NCBI GenBank assembly: GCA_021234155.1
Contig: JAJEKV010000030.1
Location: 3,968,889 to 4,032,888, forward strand
Source: Isoetes taiwanensis
Taxonomy: Eukaryota > Streptophyta > Lycopodiopsida > Isoetales > Isoetaceae
DNA: 64,000 nucleotides
Reading direction: 5' to 3'
Part shown: positions 32,008-44,447 of the stretch, in pieces
How positions within the stretch are numbered: the stretch's first letter is position 1
Layout of the letters: each line of letters opens with the position of its first letter
The notes under the pieces: model-generated
Databases searched by the model: none
Told to the model about the DNA's origin: nothing
Seen by the model: only the letters and a program-made list of their open reading frames with translations
Translations under genes and position numbers: made by a program

Positions 32008-34174
32008 TGTTGACGCCCACAGGGGTCAACATAGTTCTTGTTGCAATTGTTATTATCTGCTCAGAACACATCGGTCTATATGTGTAACATCATTCACAAA
32101 CTTCCATTCTGGGGTAAAACAGTGGCTTTTCGAGGTTCAAGATGCAATAGATGTTCCCAAACTTGCTGCCCATATTGAAGCAATCAACAAATCTGCTAAT
32201 GTTATTGAACACCAACAGGAGTTGTGAACGTATTCAAAATGTGAACAGATTGGTATTGATACGAGGTCAGTTGTGCTGAGGATACGCCAAGTTGAACGTT
32301 GCAGGGATGCCAAGTTGAGGTAACTATGTAGTTACAATTTGGAGTTAGCAATGGTTAATAAGAAATGAGGTTGTAGATTCACTTATTGATCCATGTTGAA
32401 TAGATTTCCTTGATTTTTCTCCATTGGTCACGTTTATTTTGCCTTGACATTTCATAGCCTCTCCATGCCAAAATTCCCAAGCATGTCCTTAAATGGAATT
32501 GCTGAATACAGCATATCTTTGCCGCTCAAATTCTTGTTTTCTACTCCATCAAAGCCTTGCCTAGACTGCTTAACATGAGTGCACAATGATCATATGAATC
32601 TGTACCTTGTCCACTGTTATCAATCATGTGCCCACTCCAAAAAAAGAAAAAATAGATGAGAAACTATGACCCTTGGCCAGTGCAAACATTTTGGGGCACA
32701 GTCTCTGTTCATTTCAAATGTATCGCTATCCAATGGCCAGTGCAAACATTTTGGGGCCTGATCTCTGCTTCATTTCAAATGTATGCAAGCTATCCAATGG
32801 GCCTATCCCCTCAAAAGGCTTAATGGGCAAGCGTTATGATCTGGCCAAGGACAACATGGGGCAAGCATCATTTCATTTCAAAGACATATATATCAAGAGG
32901 CAGGTCCATTATCTTCCTAAAAAAAGAACATCCGAGAAGCAATATTATCTGGTCAACCTATATTTGAGGCAAGTCCTATGAGCTTGATCTTTGCATTTCC
33001 CATATTTCCCTTATTTTCCAATTTTTTTCCTTCCCAAGGTTAGCCTCCCAAATAATTTCTCCCTTAGCCTTGTCTTCCTAGTCTATTAGCCTATGCTTTT
33101 TTTTTTCTTAGCTTTTTTTCCCTACTCTATTGGCATGGATCGTTGAGTGAACTATAACCTAATCATTTGCTGAAACCAAATATGGAAAAACGACCACAAT
33201 GGCATGCCGAGGCTTGATGCGGTGATTTCCAGTGATTGGAGGAAGATTAGAGATGCTTATGCACCGTTTCCTATGATTCCGGCGATGCCCAAGGCTTGGA
33301 AGATCAAAACGAAATAGGCATCAATAGATGCGGCTCGAGGAAGAACTATCTATCCGATTGAGTCTGGGTCATCTTTTCAAAAAAGAAGTTTTATTTTATT
33401 CTTTACGCAACATGATTTCAGCCGTTATACGAGAATTCAGATTGGTAGGGAAAGATTCGTTACATTATTGAAGGAGTCAGCGAGAATATGATGCATTTGA
33501 AGATATATCCGAGTTCTTATATTTGAAGTTCTTAAGGCGGATATTGGTATACCTTGCTATTAGTTACAAATGAGTATTTAAGCGATTGAATTATAAGCGG
33601 TTGACATCGGTTCTAAATGCGACACCTATTCAAATGGAGTGCGGTACCAATCGTTTAGGGAGATCGAGGATTCAACGGAAAAAAATATCAAATTGGTTGA
33701 CATAACAAGATTTAAAGCGGTGCAGCTTCTGAGTTTTGGAAATGTATCGGTGACCTTCTGAGAGTTTTGGGAATGTATCGGTGCAGCCCACCACGGAATT
33801 TTGGGAATGTAATATGAGCACAATCTTAAAGATCTAGTTTGGATCATCTATTGTATTACGAAGTTATCATTTATGAATGAGAAAAGCCACCTTTCAGGTT
33901 TTGGAAAGTTCTTTGTAATGTAACTTATTTTCCTTGTATTTCAAGTTTTTATTAAGTAAGAGGAATGATACTAGGCAGATTCACGGAAGAAATGGGTTTA
34001 AATGGTGCTTTAATTGACCATCTTGTTGCATACACATTTTTGTTGCTTCCATCCGAATATAGTAGTTGCCATTGTGTCAATTCAATTCCACGGGCACATT
34101 TGGCACATTTGGTGTATTGCTATCACGCATAAATTTATTTAGGCTGTTGGTGTATTGCTCCACATACATCAACA
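32008..34174 (+). repeat. Gypsy 5' LTR
   Basis: Starts TGTTGACGCCCACAGGGGTC and ends CATACATCAACA. Direct copy at 40,650-42,816. A near-repeated block of about 55 bp (CCAGTGCAAACATTTTGGGG, ATTTCAAATGTAT) occurs at about 32,678 and 32,738. Confidence 0.88.
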
Positions 34175-34195
34175 TTTTGGCACTCCGGTGGGACC
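34175..34195 (+). promoter_or_regulatory. Primer-binding site (candidate)
   Basis: TTTTGGCACTCCGGTGGGAC follows the LTR directly and resembles the TTTGGCGC...GTGGGACC sites of plant gypsy elements. The tRNA was not determined. Confidence 0.6.
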
Positions 34196-34226
34196 TTAGC
34201 GGTGGAAGCTGCCCTATAAGGATCCC

Positions 34227-35240
34227 ATGGACAAAGAAGGCGAGTCAGAAGGTGCATTGCAAATGGCGGACCAACCTTACCATCATATCTTTGTTAGAAG
34301 TTCAGACCTGAATTCGATGAATACGACCTTACCATATTGAAGTCAATCCATGCCTTCCCCTGCCAATTTTTGATGGAACCAAAAACCCTCAAGATTTCAT
34401 TATCCAATTTGAGGGACTGGTTTGAACAATATGGGAAGAAGAAAGATGGTCCTGAAAGCATTGTGAAATCATTTGGTCAATGCATGAGAGGAGATGCTAA
34501 ACAATGGTACGGTTATCAAGTAAGCTATGGCGGTTTGCCCATGGGATATTGACTTCGAGAATTTTTACGGACAGATTTGGAGTTGCATCTTCTAGGCGTT
34601 ACACTAATTCAAGGGCTACACCATGATCATGCGAAGGGGAGAAAGTGTATCTTCCTTTGTGGAAGCGGTTTCATGCGTATCTAACAAAGTGTCGGCAGAT
34701 GGAAGTGCAAACTCCTCCCCGGATTATGTGGTGGAATTTTTTGTACTTGGCACAAAACCATTGTACAAAGGTCTACAAAAATTGTACAAGCTTCAACTTG
34801 CTGGTCAGTTAGATTCTTTCCATAAGGCATCCTCTATTGCCATAGAAATATCTAAGACTATAGCCTTAATGCGAGAAAGAAGACAATAAGATTTATCTTG
34901 CTCAACACGACTCATGAATGGGAAAATGAGAGAGAAGGGAGAAATATCTTGTACAAAGTGATAAGAAAGAAAAGAAAGTTCGATTTGAAGAGGAAATCAA
35001 GAAGGAGGTAGCAAAGGCTCTTGATAGACTTGAAACGGGCATCGCGGGCATTACTAGAAATATCAAAAGCGACTGCGAAGCTCTAAAAGTGCAAGCAACA
35101 AATGCTACAATCAATACGTGCACTTTTTGCCAAAGGTTGGGGCATCATCTGAAGCTACATGTTTTGCAAGGCCTTGTCAAAGTGTAATATAAGAGGCCAT
35201 TATGGAAAAGAATGTCCATTTGTGCATTTTACAAAAATAG
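34227..35240 (+). pseudogene. Gypsy gag with zinc knuckles
   Basis: Capsid-type protein that would package the element RNA. The likely start is the ATG at 34,227 (MDKEGESEGALQMADQPYHH). Pieces in different frames give DFIIQFEGL, WFEQYGKKKDGPES, MRGDAKQWYGYQ and RRGESVSSFVEAVSCVSNKV. Near the end two zinc-knuckle-like motifs appear: CTFCQRLGHH (35,119 on) and KCNIRGHYGKEC (to 35,218). Stops and shifts at about 34,550 and 34,890 break the frame. Confidence 0.7.
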
Positions 35241-35819
35241 GACATCTTGAAGAAAAGTCTCGAGGTCAAAACAATATTTGTCTAGGCGGGGACATGTTAA
35301 AAACAAAGGTGCAAACCGCGAGTTCAAATGCAAACATCAATCGATAAACGAGAATGTGGAGAATGTAGAGCTTGAACAGGAGGGCGAAGTCTTGAATGTG
35401 GTTACAAGACAACAAAGCCGTGCTCAACATCTTGAACTGCCAAACGGTGAAAGTGACAAAAAAGCCAACACGTGCAATCAGAAACACGGTTGTACCAGGT
35501 AGCAAAACATGCAAAAAAACGTCGCAAAAGTAGCCCGAAAAATGGCTGGATTCTTCTGAGAGAGGCTTTTAGGCAGCGAGGAATAATCTACCATTGCACC
35601 TAAAAAAAGCGAAAGCAGCGAAGGCCCACAAGATTTGGAAAGATTATTGAGGGGCTCAAGTGTGCGTGGATGGATCTGCTAACCTTGCTAAAAGTTGCCC
35701 CTTCATACAAGCGAAATTAATGGACTTAATGGAGCAAAATGGCGAGAGCCGTGTAAACAATATGGAGAATGATGATGAGGAATGTTTAGTGAACGCTATA
35801 ATAGTGAATGAAGCTGCCG

Positions 35820-36145
35820 TAGACCACGGTATTTTTGAATGTGGAGCTTCTGGTCTGCAAAGGGAAGCAATTGGAAAGAGTATTTGTTGATGGAGGATCT
35901 GGTTCTAATGTCATGCCGCATAATGTAATGATGCAACTTGGACTTAATGTGAATAAGTCCACTATCACATATCAACCTTTTCTCGTCATAAAGTGCCCCA
36001 TTGGGATTGTAACAGATGTGCCGGATTGATAGTTGAGGACATAACGGTAGTGGCAAATTTTGTTGTCGTTACCATCTTCACGATGATCCAAGTAAGCCCA
36101 CGAACTATGATCCGTTATTGGGAAGACAATGGATGAAATCGGTTG
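35820..36145 (+). pseudogene. Gypsy aspartic protease
   Basis: Reads VFVDGGSGSNVMPHNVMMQL with the active-site Asp in DGGS (family usually D-S/T-G), then, after a shift, a YDPLLGRQWMKSVDA segment matching the end of plant gypsy proteases (Y-x-x-L-L-G-R-x-W). It would cut the polyprotein. Confidence 0.72.
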
Positions 36146-36394
36146 ATGCTAGGCGGTATGGGGAGGAGGTTATTGTAGTATCACCAATGGCATGAAATTA
36201 TCGTTATATCTATAGCGAGTGAGGGAAAAAGGAGAAACGATGAGGAGAAGAATGAGGGAAGCATTTCTTATAGAAACGAGGACTGGCGGTAGATGAAGGG
36301 ATGGGACAATTTGTTATCAATGCCGAGGTGACTCAACGATCACATCAATGACATTAATAATTACCGTGTAAAGCGAATGAATAGTACGGGAAGA

Positions 36395-36745
36395 TGGGGC
36401 TTAAAATCCTGCGTATCTATGGTTTTGATGGGGGCATCTCAAAGGAAGTTCGCGATTAGCTAGCACGGGAGTTGTGCTTAAAAATAGCAAGATGGAAGTT
36501 AACTGCGAAAGGGAGAGATCATACATGGTTGCCGGTCCAATGTGAGAATATAAAGCATTATTGGCGAGTGCGGTAATGGCACAAGAACATAACATCCGCG
36601 CATCTCCATATTAGAGGTGATTCGCGGCTTGTTTGTAGTCAAATCCTCGGGGACTATAGAGTTAGAAATGAATATCTACTTAGGTTGTGGAATGAAGCGC
36701 ATGCTAAATTGGCAAAATTTATGTTACGGGGAGATACTTCATGAT
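36395..36745 (+). pseudogene. Extra RNase H domain, located before the reverse transcriptase
   Basis: Frames give FDGGISKEV (first Asp), ASTGVVLKNSKMEVNCERER, then EYKALLASAVMAQEHNIRA (catalytic Glu) and GDSRLVCSQILGDYRVRNEY with LLRLWNEAHAKL (second Asp in GDSRLV). These are hallmarks of the archaeal/plant-type RNase H carried by Tat-lineage elements (NNEAEY.ALL, GDSQLVV.Q). The ordinary gypsy RNase H is present separately at about 37,980-38,260. Here the extra domain sits between protease and polymerase, not between RNase H and integrase. Confidence 0.75.
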
Positions 36746-37079
36746 GCCCGTGAACAAAATTAGGAGGTCGCGTTATGCAAGAATACCTTATTTAATTATC
36801 TTTCGCGAAGGGCGGATAAAGAGAAGATATAGAAGTAGAAGATTTAGAGAAATTGCATCCAATATTGGTGGTCGGCGTTGCAAGGGAAGCACATACTTGT
36901 GATATCACTATTGTGAAGAATGGTCAAGAAAGGAAATTGGCTTTAGGGACCTTAGTCAATGAACAGGAAAAAGGCAATCTTATTCATGTTATTCCAAGAA
37001 TACTAAGTATTTGCTTATGACTACTCAAAATGAAAGGTGTATCTAAAAAACATATGAATTTGAAATTAAAGTGAAGCCT

Positions 37080-37660
37080 GGAGGCTAAGCCAATCTGGCA
37101 AGAAATTACGAAGGATAAATCCAGCTTTTAATAATTGGTCGAGGAGAAATTCGAAAAATGTTACAGGACTCCATTTATGAAATACAAAATCCACCTTGGG
37201 TATCATGCATAGTGCTTGGGTGCCAAAAAAAATGGAAACGAGAATTTGCATTGACTATCGAGGGGAGTTAAACAAGGCCAGCTTAAAGATTATTATCCAT
37301 TACCTTTCTTGGAAGATATACTTCATACCGGTGTGGGGGAAGTCTATTCATTTATGGATGGCTTCTCGGGATTCAATCAGTCTATATTAAGGAAGAGGAT
37401 CAACCAAAAACTCCTTTTATAACCCCATGGGGCACATATGCAATGAAGAGGATGCCTTTTGGCCTTAAGAATGCCCTATTTTGCCTTTCAACGAGTTATG
37501 TGCGAGTATTCAAGGACATCCCATCAGACTTACTTAGGATATTCTTGGATGATTTGTGCTTGGCAACTCCTAGGTCTCAACACTTGGGGCAACTATGGCA
37601 CGTGTGTGAGCTATGCAAAAATTTGAGGTATGTTTAAATCCTTTGCAAATGTGTTTTTTT
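37080..37660 (+). pseudogene. Gypsy reverse transcriptase
   Basis: In changing frames: MLQDSIYEIQNPPWVSCIVL, METRICIDYRGELNKA, DYYPLPFLEDIL, SFMDGFSGFNQS, then one frame with TPWGTYAMKRMPFGLKNALF and RIFLDDLCLATP, in which FLDD replaces the YxDD catalytic box. Length and order fit a complete polymerase domain. Confidence 0.83.
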
Positions 37661-37974
37661 CTTGGACAGGGGTTTTTATTGGGGCATGAAGTGTCCGAGA
37701 AATGGCATTCGCATTGCCCGAAGACAAAATGGAAGTACTTCAAAGCATCACGACCACCCTAAGACCTTGGCGGTCAAAGGACTTATCCGGGATGGTGAGC
37801 TTTTGAGGATGTATATTCGAACATGTCTCATATATTAAGCCCTATTACGAAGTTAACGCGAGGGGGCATGTACCAAAGGGTAGAAGCAAGTTTGTTGAGA
37901 TTGAATGGGCCGAAGGAATGCGATGATGTATGGTCAAAAAATAAAAACAATCATGTCAAACAAACAACTATTAA

Positions 37975-38262
37975 TTCCTCCAAAGCGGGATCACCCATTT
38001 TACGCCTATATCCACGATCCTAAGGTGGGCGTCGGGATAACCTTATGTCAACAAAGTGGTGTAGTTATGTATGCGGAAAAGCAATGGTCGCCAAACTTGT
38101 GGAGGAAAGTACCAAACTAGAAATACATACGGCAGCTCTAAAATCCCTAGTGGATAAATGTGGCCACTATTTTTCCAACTTCGAAATCCACGGTGTACAT
38201 GAAACAAAATCCTTTAAAAACTTCTCTGACAAAAGCCACAAGAAAGCAAAGTTGCATAAGTG
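37975..38262 (+). pseudogene. Gypsy RNase H
   Basis: FYAYIHDPKVGVGITLCQQS, then EKAMVAKLVEESTKLEIHTA and KCGHYFSNFEIHGVHETKSF match the gypsy RNase H layout (first Asp region, E helix, H-Y-x-x-x...H). It lies about 330 bp after the polymerase. Confidence 0.72.
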
Positions 38263-38744
38263 AGGCTACATTATCTTTGCGAGAATATCGCTTGGAGTGA
38301 AGGTTTATGATGGTCGCGAGACCCAAATAGTATATACCATATGCATTTATAATTATGATTTAGAAGAGAAAGAGGAAACGAAACGGTGCACATTGATGTG
38401 GAGGATAATATAGAATCATCGTCCATTTTCGATCAACTTGGATAGAACAAATCAGTCAGAACTATTTGTTGACGACAATGATCATGGATACGAGATCATA
38501 ATATACTTGAGGGATCAAGAGTTGCCTAAATATAAGTCTCCTAAAGCATTGCGGCGGTTTAAATTGAATTGTCTATCCTTTCTTTTGAGTAGAATATCTT
38601 GTGTGAGGAAAACAATGGATGGAATATTGCCCGATGTCTAGATGAAGAAGAACGAGGTGTATGATGGCTCATTGCCATGAAGGCATTGTGGGAGGCCATA
38701 TAGGGAAGAATGGCAACAAAAAGTGCTTGGGGCTGGTTACCCAC

Positions 38745-39345
38745 AGCCAACTTTACATGGTTGCCAAAAGAATACGTTAAGCATTGCCATGCATGTCAAG
38801 CTTTGCGGCCCGACAAAGTTCTATCGGTGAGTTGGTCCCTATAGATCTGAGATGGCCCATTTCAAATGTGGGGGCTGGATTATATAGGACCCATTGACCC
38901 ACAATCTTCGGTATAACATGAATATATTTTGGTAGCGTCTATTCTATTTTCCAAGTGGGCGGTTCCCCTTAGGAGGACCGCGGCCGAGAATCTGATTTGG
39001 ATTTATCTTTACATCATCGTGTTGTAGGTTTAGTATACCGAAAAAATTCTTACGGACGGGGGGTACACACTTCATTAGCAGTAATTATGGAACTTGTGGC
39101 CGAGTTACATATAAAACATCTGAAAAACTCCTCTATTATCCGGAAGGTAATGGGCAAAGTGAATCTAGTAACAAAGTATTGTCTGAATATTAAGAAGAAG
39201 GCGATTGAAGGAGGAGAAGCCCGGCATATCAAATTAGAAAGCGACATTATGGGCATATCGGTTTGCTTGGAAGTCCTTAATGGCTATTCTCCTTTTAATC
39301 TTGTATATATGGGACTGAGGCATTACTCAAGATTGATATAGAGTT
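38745..39345 (+). pseudogene. Gypsy integrase
   Basis: HCHACQALRPDKVL is the end of the zinc domain, GLDYIGPIDPQSS carries the first catalytic Asp, and HEYILVASILFSKWAVPLRR with TAAENL follows. Later pieces include a long frame with IRKVMGKVN and NGYSPFNLVYM. Frames shift repeatedly. Confidence 0.75.
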
Positions 39346-39349
39346 GCCC

Positions 39350-40634
39350 ACTTTAAAAGTGCGGCTTTGGAGATGGAAATAGGTGAACCACTGACCCTTT
39401 CTTGAACTAGATTTGAGCACATAATGCAACTTGAAGAGAGACATGGATGGATGTGAAAATGAACATGCAAAATCAAGAGGGCTAAAGATAAAGTCTACTT
39501 TCGGAGAAAACAACTTTTCGTGGGTTTGAGGAAGGTGAATTGGTAATGAAGTGGAATAGAAGAAACATGTCAAGAAGTTTCCCACGTTGGGAAGACCCAT
39601 ATATGATAGCACAAAATTGGTGAACACTCATTGTATTGGTTGCAACGGATGAATCTGGAGGCGGTGCCTAATCCTACCAACTTGAAATACCTTAAAAGTA
39701 TTGGCCTTAGATCACGGTATGCTTTGCATTTTGAAGTACTTTAGAGGTCATGTTCTTTAGTCATGTCTTTAAAATAAAAATAAAATTAAAATAAAAAAAA
39801 CGTATTTAGATCGGGGTGTGATGCGTTCATAGAGTCATGTCAAGTGCATAGGGTCATGTCATGGTCATCCTTTGCAAGTGCAATGGATTGTTTGGTTTTT
39901 TCTCTTGTTCTTCGATTAGCTTTGTATCCTAAGCAAACACTTCCAAGTTGAGATTATTTTATAGCGAATTTTTTTAAGCTTGCAACTAAGGGTGATCTAG
40001 CATTGCGGGGTTTGAAGGAAAAGGATCTAACCATTTATTCTGTTGACAAATGAATGGACGATGCTGATTTTCATCTATCTTTCGTGGTATCAATCCAAAT
40101 TGAGAACAACTTGTTTGCATGCAAGTTGAACACCTTTAAATCTTGCCAGCGGTCTATAAACCAGCTATTTACCTTCAATGTTTTTGACATGTTCTTCACA
40201 CTTGCATCCTTGAGTGCGACGCATACCAACAATTCTTTTTCATCTCTATATCACCATCTCCCCAATATAATGTTTGATGGATATACCCAACCTTCATCTC
40301 CTTTGCCAATCTCTACCTAGCCTATTGTCCATCTAAACATGCTTATCCCTTGGTCATGTAATGGTGCGCATATCTACAAATTGTCTGCTCAAAGGGTACC
40401 ATATCTTGGCTACATTTATTATCTGGCAGTGCGCACTTTTAGCATTGTTTTTTGCCTGTGCGGATATCAACATACCATTCTCGTCCTTTCACCTTCACGT
40501 TGCGGGGGACTAAAGCATTTGATGTAAAATCTGCTTCACTCTTGTGACAACCGGTTCTAAATTCTTAATGTATGTTATTAAGCCCTTGCATATATTATCG
40601 GTATGTATTACGGGGCTGATGGGATAAAACCCTA
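39350..40634. other. Post-integrase spacer of the gypsy element
   Basis: About 1.3 kb between integrase and the polypurine region. Short frames (for example 40,054-40,320, 88 codons) have no recognised family. Plant Tat elements often carry such long untranslated spacers. Confidence 0.5.
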
Positions 40635-40649
40635 TTTTTTGGGGCATAA
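40635..40649 (+). promoter_or_regulatory. Polypurine-tract region (candidate)
   Basis: TTTTTTGGGGCATAA directly before the 3' LTR. The G run after T's is where second-strand priming would be expected; the tract is poor, perhaps from sequence errors. Confidence 0.4.
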
Positions 40650-42816
40650 TGTTGGCCACGAGGGGTCAACATAGTTCTTATTGCAATTGTTATTATCGCT
40701 TTCCAGAACACATCGGTCTATATGTGTAACATCATTCCTGAAACTTCCATTAAAGGGGTAAAAGCGGTGGCTTTTTGAGGTTCAAGATGCAATAGATGTT
40801 CCCCAAACTTAACGCCCATATTGAAGCAATCAACAAATCGCTAATGTTATTGAACACCAGCGGGGAGTTGTGAGCATTATTCAAAATGTGAGCGAATTGG
40901 TATTGAATGAGGTGGGTTTATTTTTGAGGATGCACATAAAAGTTGAGCGTTCTGAGGGGATGCCAAGTTGGGGAAGTAACTATGTAGTTACAATTTGGAG
41001 TTAGCAATGGTTAATAAGAAATGAGGGTGTAGATTCACTTATTGATCCATGTTGAATGGATTTCCTTGATTTTTTCTCCATTGGTCGCGTTTATTTTTGC
41101 CTTGACATTTCATAGCCTCTCCATTGCCAAAATTCCCAAGCATGTCCTTAAATGGAATTGCTGAATCTGACATATCTTTGCAGCTCAAATTCTTGTTTTC
41201 TACTCCATCAAAGCCTTGCCTAGGCGCTTAACATGGAGTGCACAATGATCATATGAATCGTACCTTGTCCCGTTGTTATCAATCATGTGCCCCACTCAAA
41301 AAGAAAAAATAGATGAGAAACTATGACCCTTGGCGGTCACAAACATTTTTTGGAGCCTGATCTACTGTTCATTTCAAATGTGCTCGCTATCCAATGGCGA
41401 TTCACAAACATTTTGGGACCTGATCTCTGTTCATTTCAAATGTATGGCTATCCAATGGGCCTATCCCCTCAAAAGGCTTAATGGGCAAGCGTTATGATCT
41501 GGCCAAGGACAACATGGGGCAAACATCATTTTCATTTCAAAAGACATATATATCGAGGCAGTCCCGTATCTTCCTAAAAAGAACATCGAGAAGCAATATT
41601 ATCGGTCAACCTATATTTTGAGGCAAGTCCTATGAGCTTGATCTTTGCATTTCCCATATTTCCCTTATTTTCCAATTTTTTTCCCAAAGATTAAGCCTCC
41701 CAAATAATTTCTCCCTTAGCCTTGTCTTCCCTAGTCTATTAGCCTATGCTTTTTTTCCTTAGCTTTTTCCTACTCTATTGGCATGGATCATTGAGTGAAC
41801 TATAACCTAATCATTGCTGAAACCAAATATGGAAAAAGCGACCACAATGGCATGCGGGAAACGATCGCGGTGATTTCCGGTGGAGGAAGATTAGAGATGC
41901 TTGCGACACCGTTTCCTATGATTACGGCGTGCCCAAGGCTTGGAAGATCAAAAAAGCGAAATAGGCATCAATAGATGCGGCTCCGGAAAAGAACTATCTA
42001 TCCGATGAAGTGCGGTCATCTTTTCAAAGAAGTTTTATTTTATTCTTTTTCAACATCGGTTCGGTATTTATCTGAGAGAATTGATTGGTAGGGAAAAGAT
42101 TCGTTGCGTATTATTGAAGGAGTCAGCGGAATATGATGCATTTGAAGATATATCTGGAGTTCTTATATTTGAAGTTCTTAAGTGGCGGATATTGGTATAC
42201 CTTGCTATTAGTTACAAATGAGTATTTAAGCGATTGAATTATAAAGCGGTTGACATCGGTTCTAAGTGCGGCACCTATTCAAATGGGTGCGGTACCAATC
42301 GTTTAGGAGATCGAGGATTCAACGAAAAAATATCAAATTGGTTGACATACTTGATGTATTTAAAGGCGGTCGACTCTGAGTTTTGGAAATGTATCGGTCA
42401 CGACTCTGAGTTTTGGGAATGTATCCGGTGCACCACCAATTTTGGGAATGTAATATGAGCACAATCTTAAAAGATCTAGTTTGGATCATCTATTGTATTA
42501 CGAAGTTATCATTTATGAATGAGAAAAGCCACCCTTTCACGGTTTGGAAAGTTCTTTGTAATGTAACTTATTTTCCTTGTATTTCAAGTTTTTTATTAAG
42601 TAAGAGGAATGATACTAGGCATTTCACGGAAGAAATGGGTTTGGTGGTGCTTTAATTGACCATCTTGTTGCATACACATTTTGTTGCTTCCATCCCCGAA
42701 TATAGTAGTTGCCATTGTGTCAATTCAATTCAGGCACATTTGGCACATTTGGTGTATTGCTATCAGCATAAATTTATTTAGGCTTTGTTGGTGTATTGGC
42801 TCACATACATCAAGCG
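40650..42816 (+). repeat. Gypsy 3' LTR
   Basis: Homologous over its whole length to 32,008-34,174. Differences concentrate at CAG and CTG of the left copy, which here read as GCGG, CG or similar (for example ACAGTGGC against AGCGGTGGC). Confidence 0.88.
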
Positions 42817-42943
42817 GGACTGGAGCCTCTGAATCATTCCTATGATTTTCCGTCTAATCTAGCCTATATCTGTTCCGACCCTGGGTTGGCCCATTCTCCC
42901 AATCTCCCAGCCCAATCTTGGCTAGATCCTCCGCCCAATTTCT

Positions 42944-43258
42944 CTAGTCCATCGCCATGAAGAGATCAGCTACGGAAGAGCGGAGGTGTCCTCCAAGAAG
43001 CCTATTACTGACTGGAAGAGGTGTTCCCTCCTTGTTCCCTCCATTGCCCACAGTTCTTACCTCGATTCCTCGATTCCTTTCAGCGAGGAATCCCGAGGCA
43101 GAAATCCGAGAAATTCGAGCGGGGAGTTCATCCTGTTGTTCTTGAAAAATTTGGATAGGAGATTCTTTAGAAAATGAGTGGTCTACGGTGGAGAAAGCCG
43201 AAGATGATGAAGAAGATGAAAAGAAGTTGAAGGCGAATCTAGCGACTTGGGAGCTCAT
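42944..43258 (-). CDS. Hypothetical Ser-rich N-terminal frame
   Basis: A 104-residue minus-strand frame: MSSQVARFAFNFFSSSSSSS, then ESPIQIFQEQQDELPARISR. The start looks like a targeting or low-complexity N-terminus; no family was recognised. Plus-strand frames overlap it. It lies 125 bp beyond the gypsy element in a region with likely sequence errors, so the frame is uncertain. Confidence 0.2.
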   Translation of the reverse strand: MSSQVARFAFNFFSSSSSSSAFSTVDHSFSKESPIQIFQEQQDELPARISRISASGFLAERNRGIEVRTVGNGGNKEGTPLPVSNRLLGGHLRSSVADLFMAMD

Positions 43259-43699
43259 GGCGTTAGTTCATGGTACATGCATGTTTTCTTTCTTTTCTTA
43301 AGCATTCAATAGCGGTTATTTCTTATTTTTTTTTTGGATGGTGAAGCGGATGAATGAAATTTGTTAGGGCGAGCACCTCTTATTTTTTTTCCTTGTTCTT
43401 AGTCGAGCTTGCCTCCACTTCTTACCATATGGTTGCAAACCCTCAGGGCTTTTGTTGTGAATAGTTGAAAACCTCAGGGCATTTAAATTTACAAAATGAT
43501 GTAAACCATATGACCATAAAAATTTTGAATGTAAAAAGTTTTTGCTTCTAATTCCATTTGAATACCTAACTTTTTCTTGTACATGTGTTACCACTCTTAA
43601 GTACATAAGTCATTATCCCTTTTCAAAGAGCATATTATTTTCAAAAAGGATCACACCAAGCCCAATAGTACATATGCAACAAAATGGAACACACTAAAT

Positions 43700-44430
43700 T
43701 AGCATCGTGTGATCCACTTTCTTATTGTTGTCAAATTAAAATTAAACACAAGTCCCTCGTCAATAGTCTCCCATTTGCATATAAAATATCTATCATTCCA
43801 AGTTATATTATGTTTTATGAACTAAAATGGCCTCCTATCGACCATTCCGTCATATTTACGCCCCTTTTTTTCCCGTCGGTTGCTTGGAATATTCTCCGGA
43901 ATAACGAGAATCGCGTATCTATGGCGCCATATGTATTTAATTCTCTTGTTGTTGACAGATTGGCCTAACGTGGCTTCTAAAAGCCACTTGCATTATAGCA
44001 TCTGAGCAACTCATGATGGTGTCTCTTGGTTTGTCGGATACCAATCATGCGCATCCGATTCTTGTCTTGCCCTATTTTCATTTTTAGAGTCCATTCCCGC
44101 CTTCTACATTTCAAAATTTGAATGTGTAGGTTGAAGCTTTATATTAGACTTTTAGTTTTACGGTATTTGCGATTGCGCCTTAAAAGTTTATAACGGGATC
44201 TTTACTTCATCCCAATCTGGGCTTCCCGCCCCTACAATTCCGAATTTTGAATTTGCTTTTTGTATAAAAGCATGGATTGTAGGAGAATGGACTTTTTTTT
44301 TCCATATGCGCGTTGCAAATTTAAAAAGCGAGGTTAGTACGGTTGAGCCTCAAAGCGAAGCGAATTGTCTTTGGGGCATACAAATTGTACACATTCATTT
44401 TCGTGGGTCACGATCCAGCGGTATGGAAGC
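43700..44430 (+). repeat. Long repeat outside the gypsy element, right copy
   Basis: Matches 31,060-31,690 from AAAATGGCCTCCTATC (43,825) to GTATGGAAG (44,428). The small block TGTTGTCAAATTAAAATTAA with ACACAAG sits before it at 43,727-43,752, the reverse order of the left copy. Confidence 0.75.
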
Positions 44431-44447
44431 TCAAATGATGTGTGGAT

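Larger units (their letters stand above)
32008..42816 (+). mobile_element. Full-length Tat-like Ty3/gypsy retrotransposon
   Basis: A 10.8-kb element with LTRs at 32,008-34,174 and 40,650-42,816 (both 2,167 bp as delimited), each starting TGTTG. The left flank ends GGACT (32,003-32,007), and GGACT recurs right after the second LTR (42,817-42,821), a 5-bp target duplication. Between the LTRs, on the plus strand: gag, zinc knuckles, protease, an extra RNase H, reverse transcriptase, RNase H and integrase. Long LTRs and the extra RNase H point to the Tat lineage. Frames are broken many times, but from about 33.2 kb the sequence carries a CAG/CTG error signature, so true decay is hard to judge. 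Confidence 0.85.
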
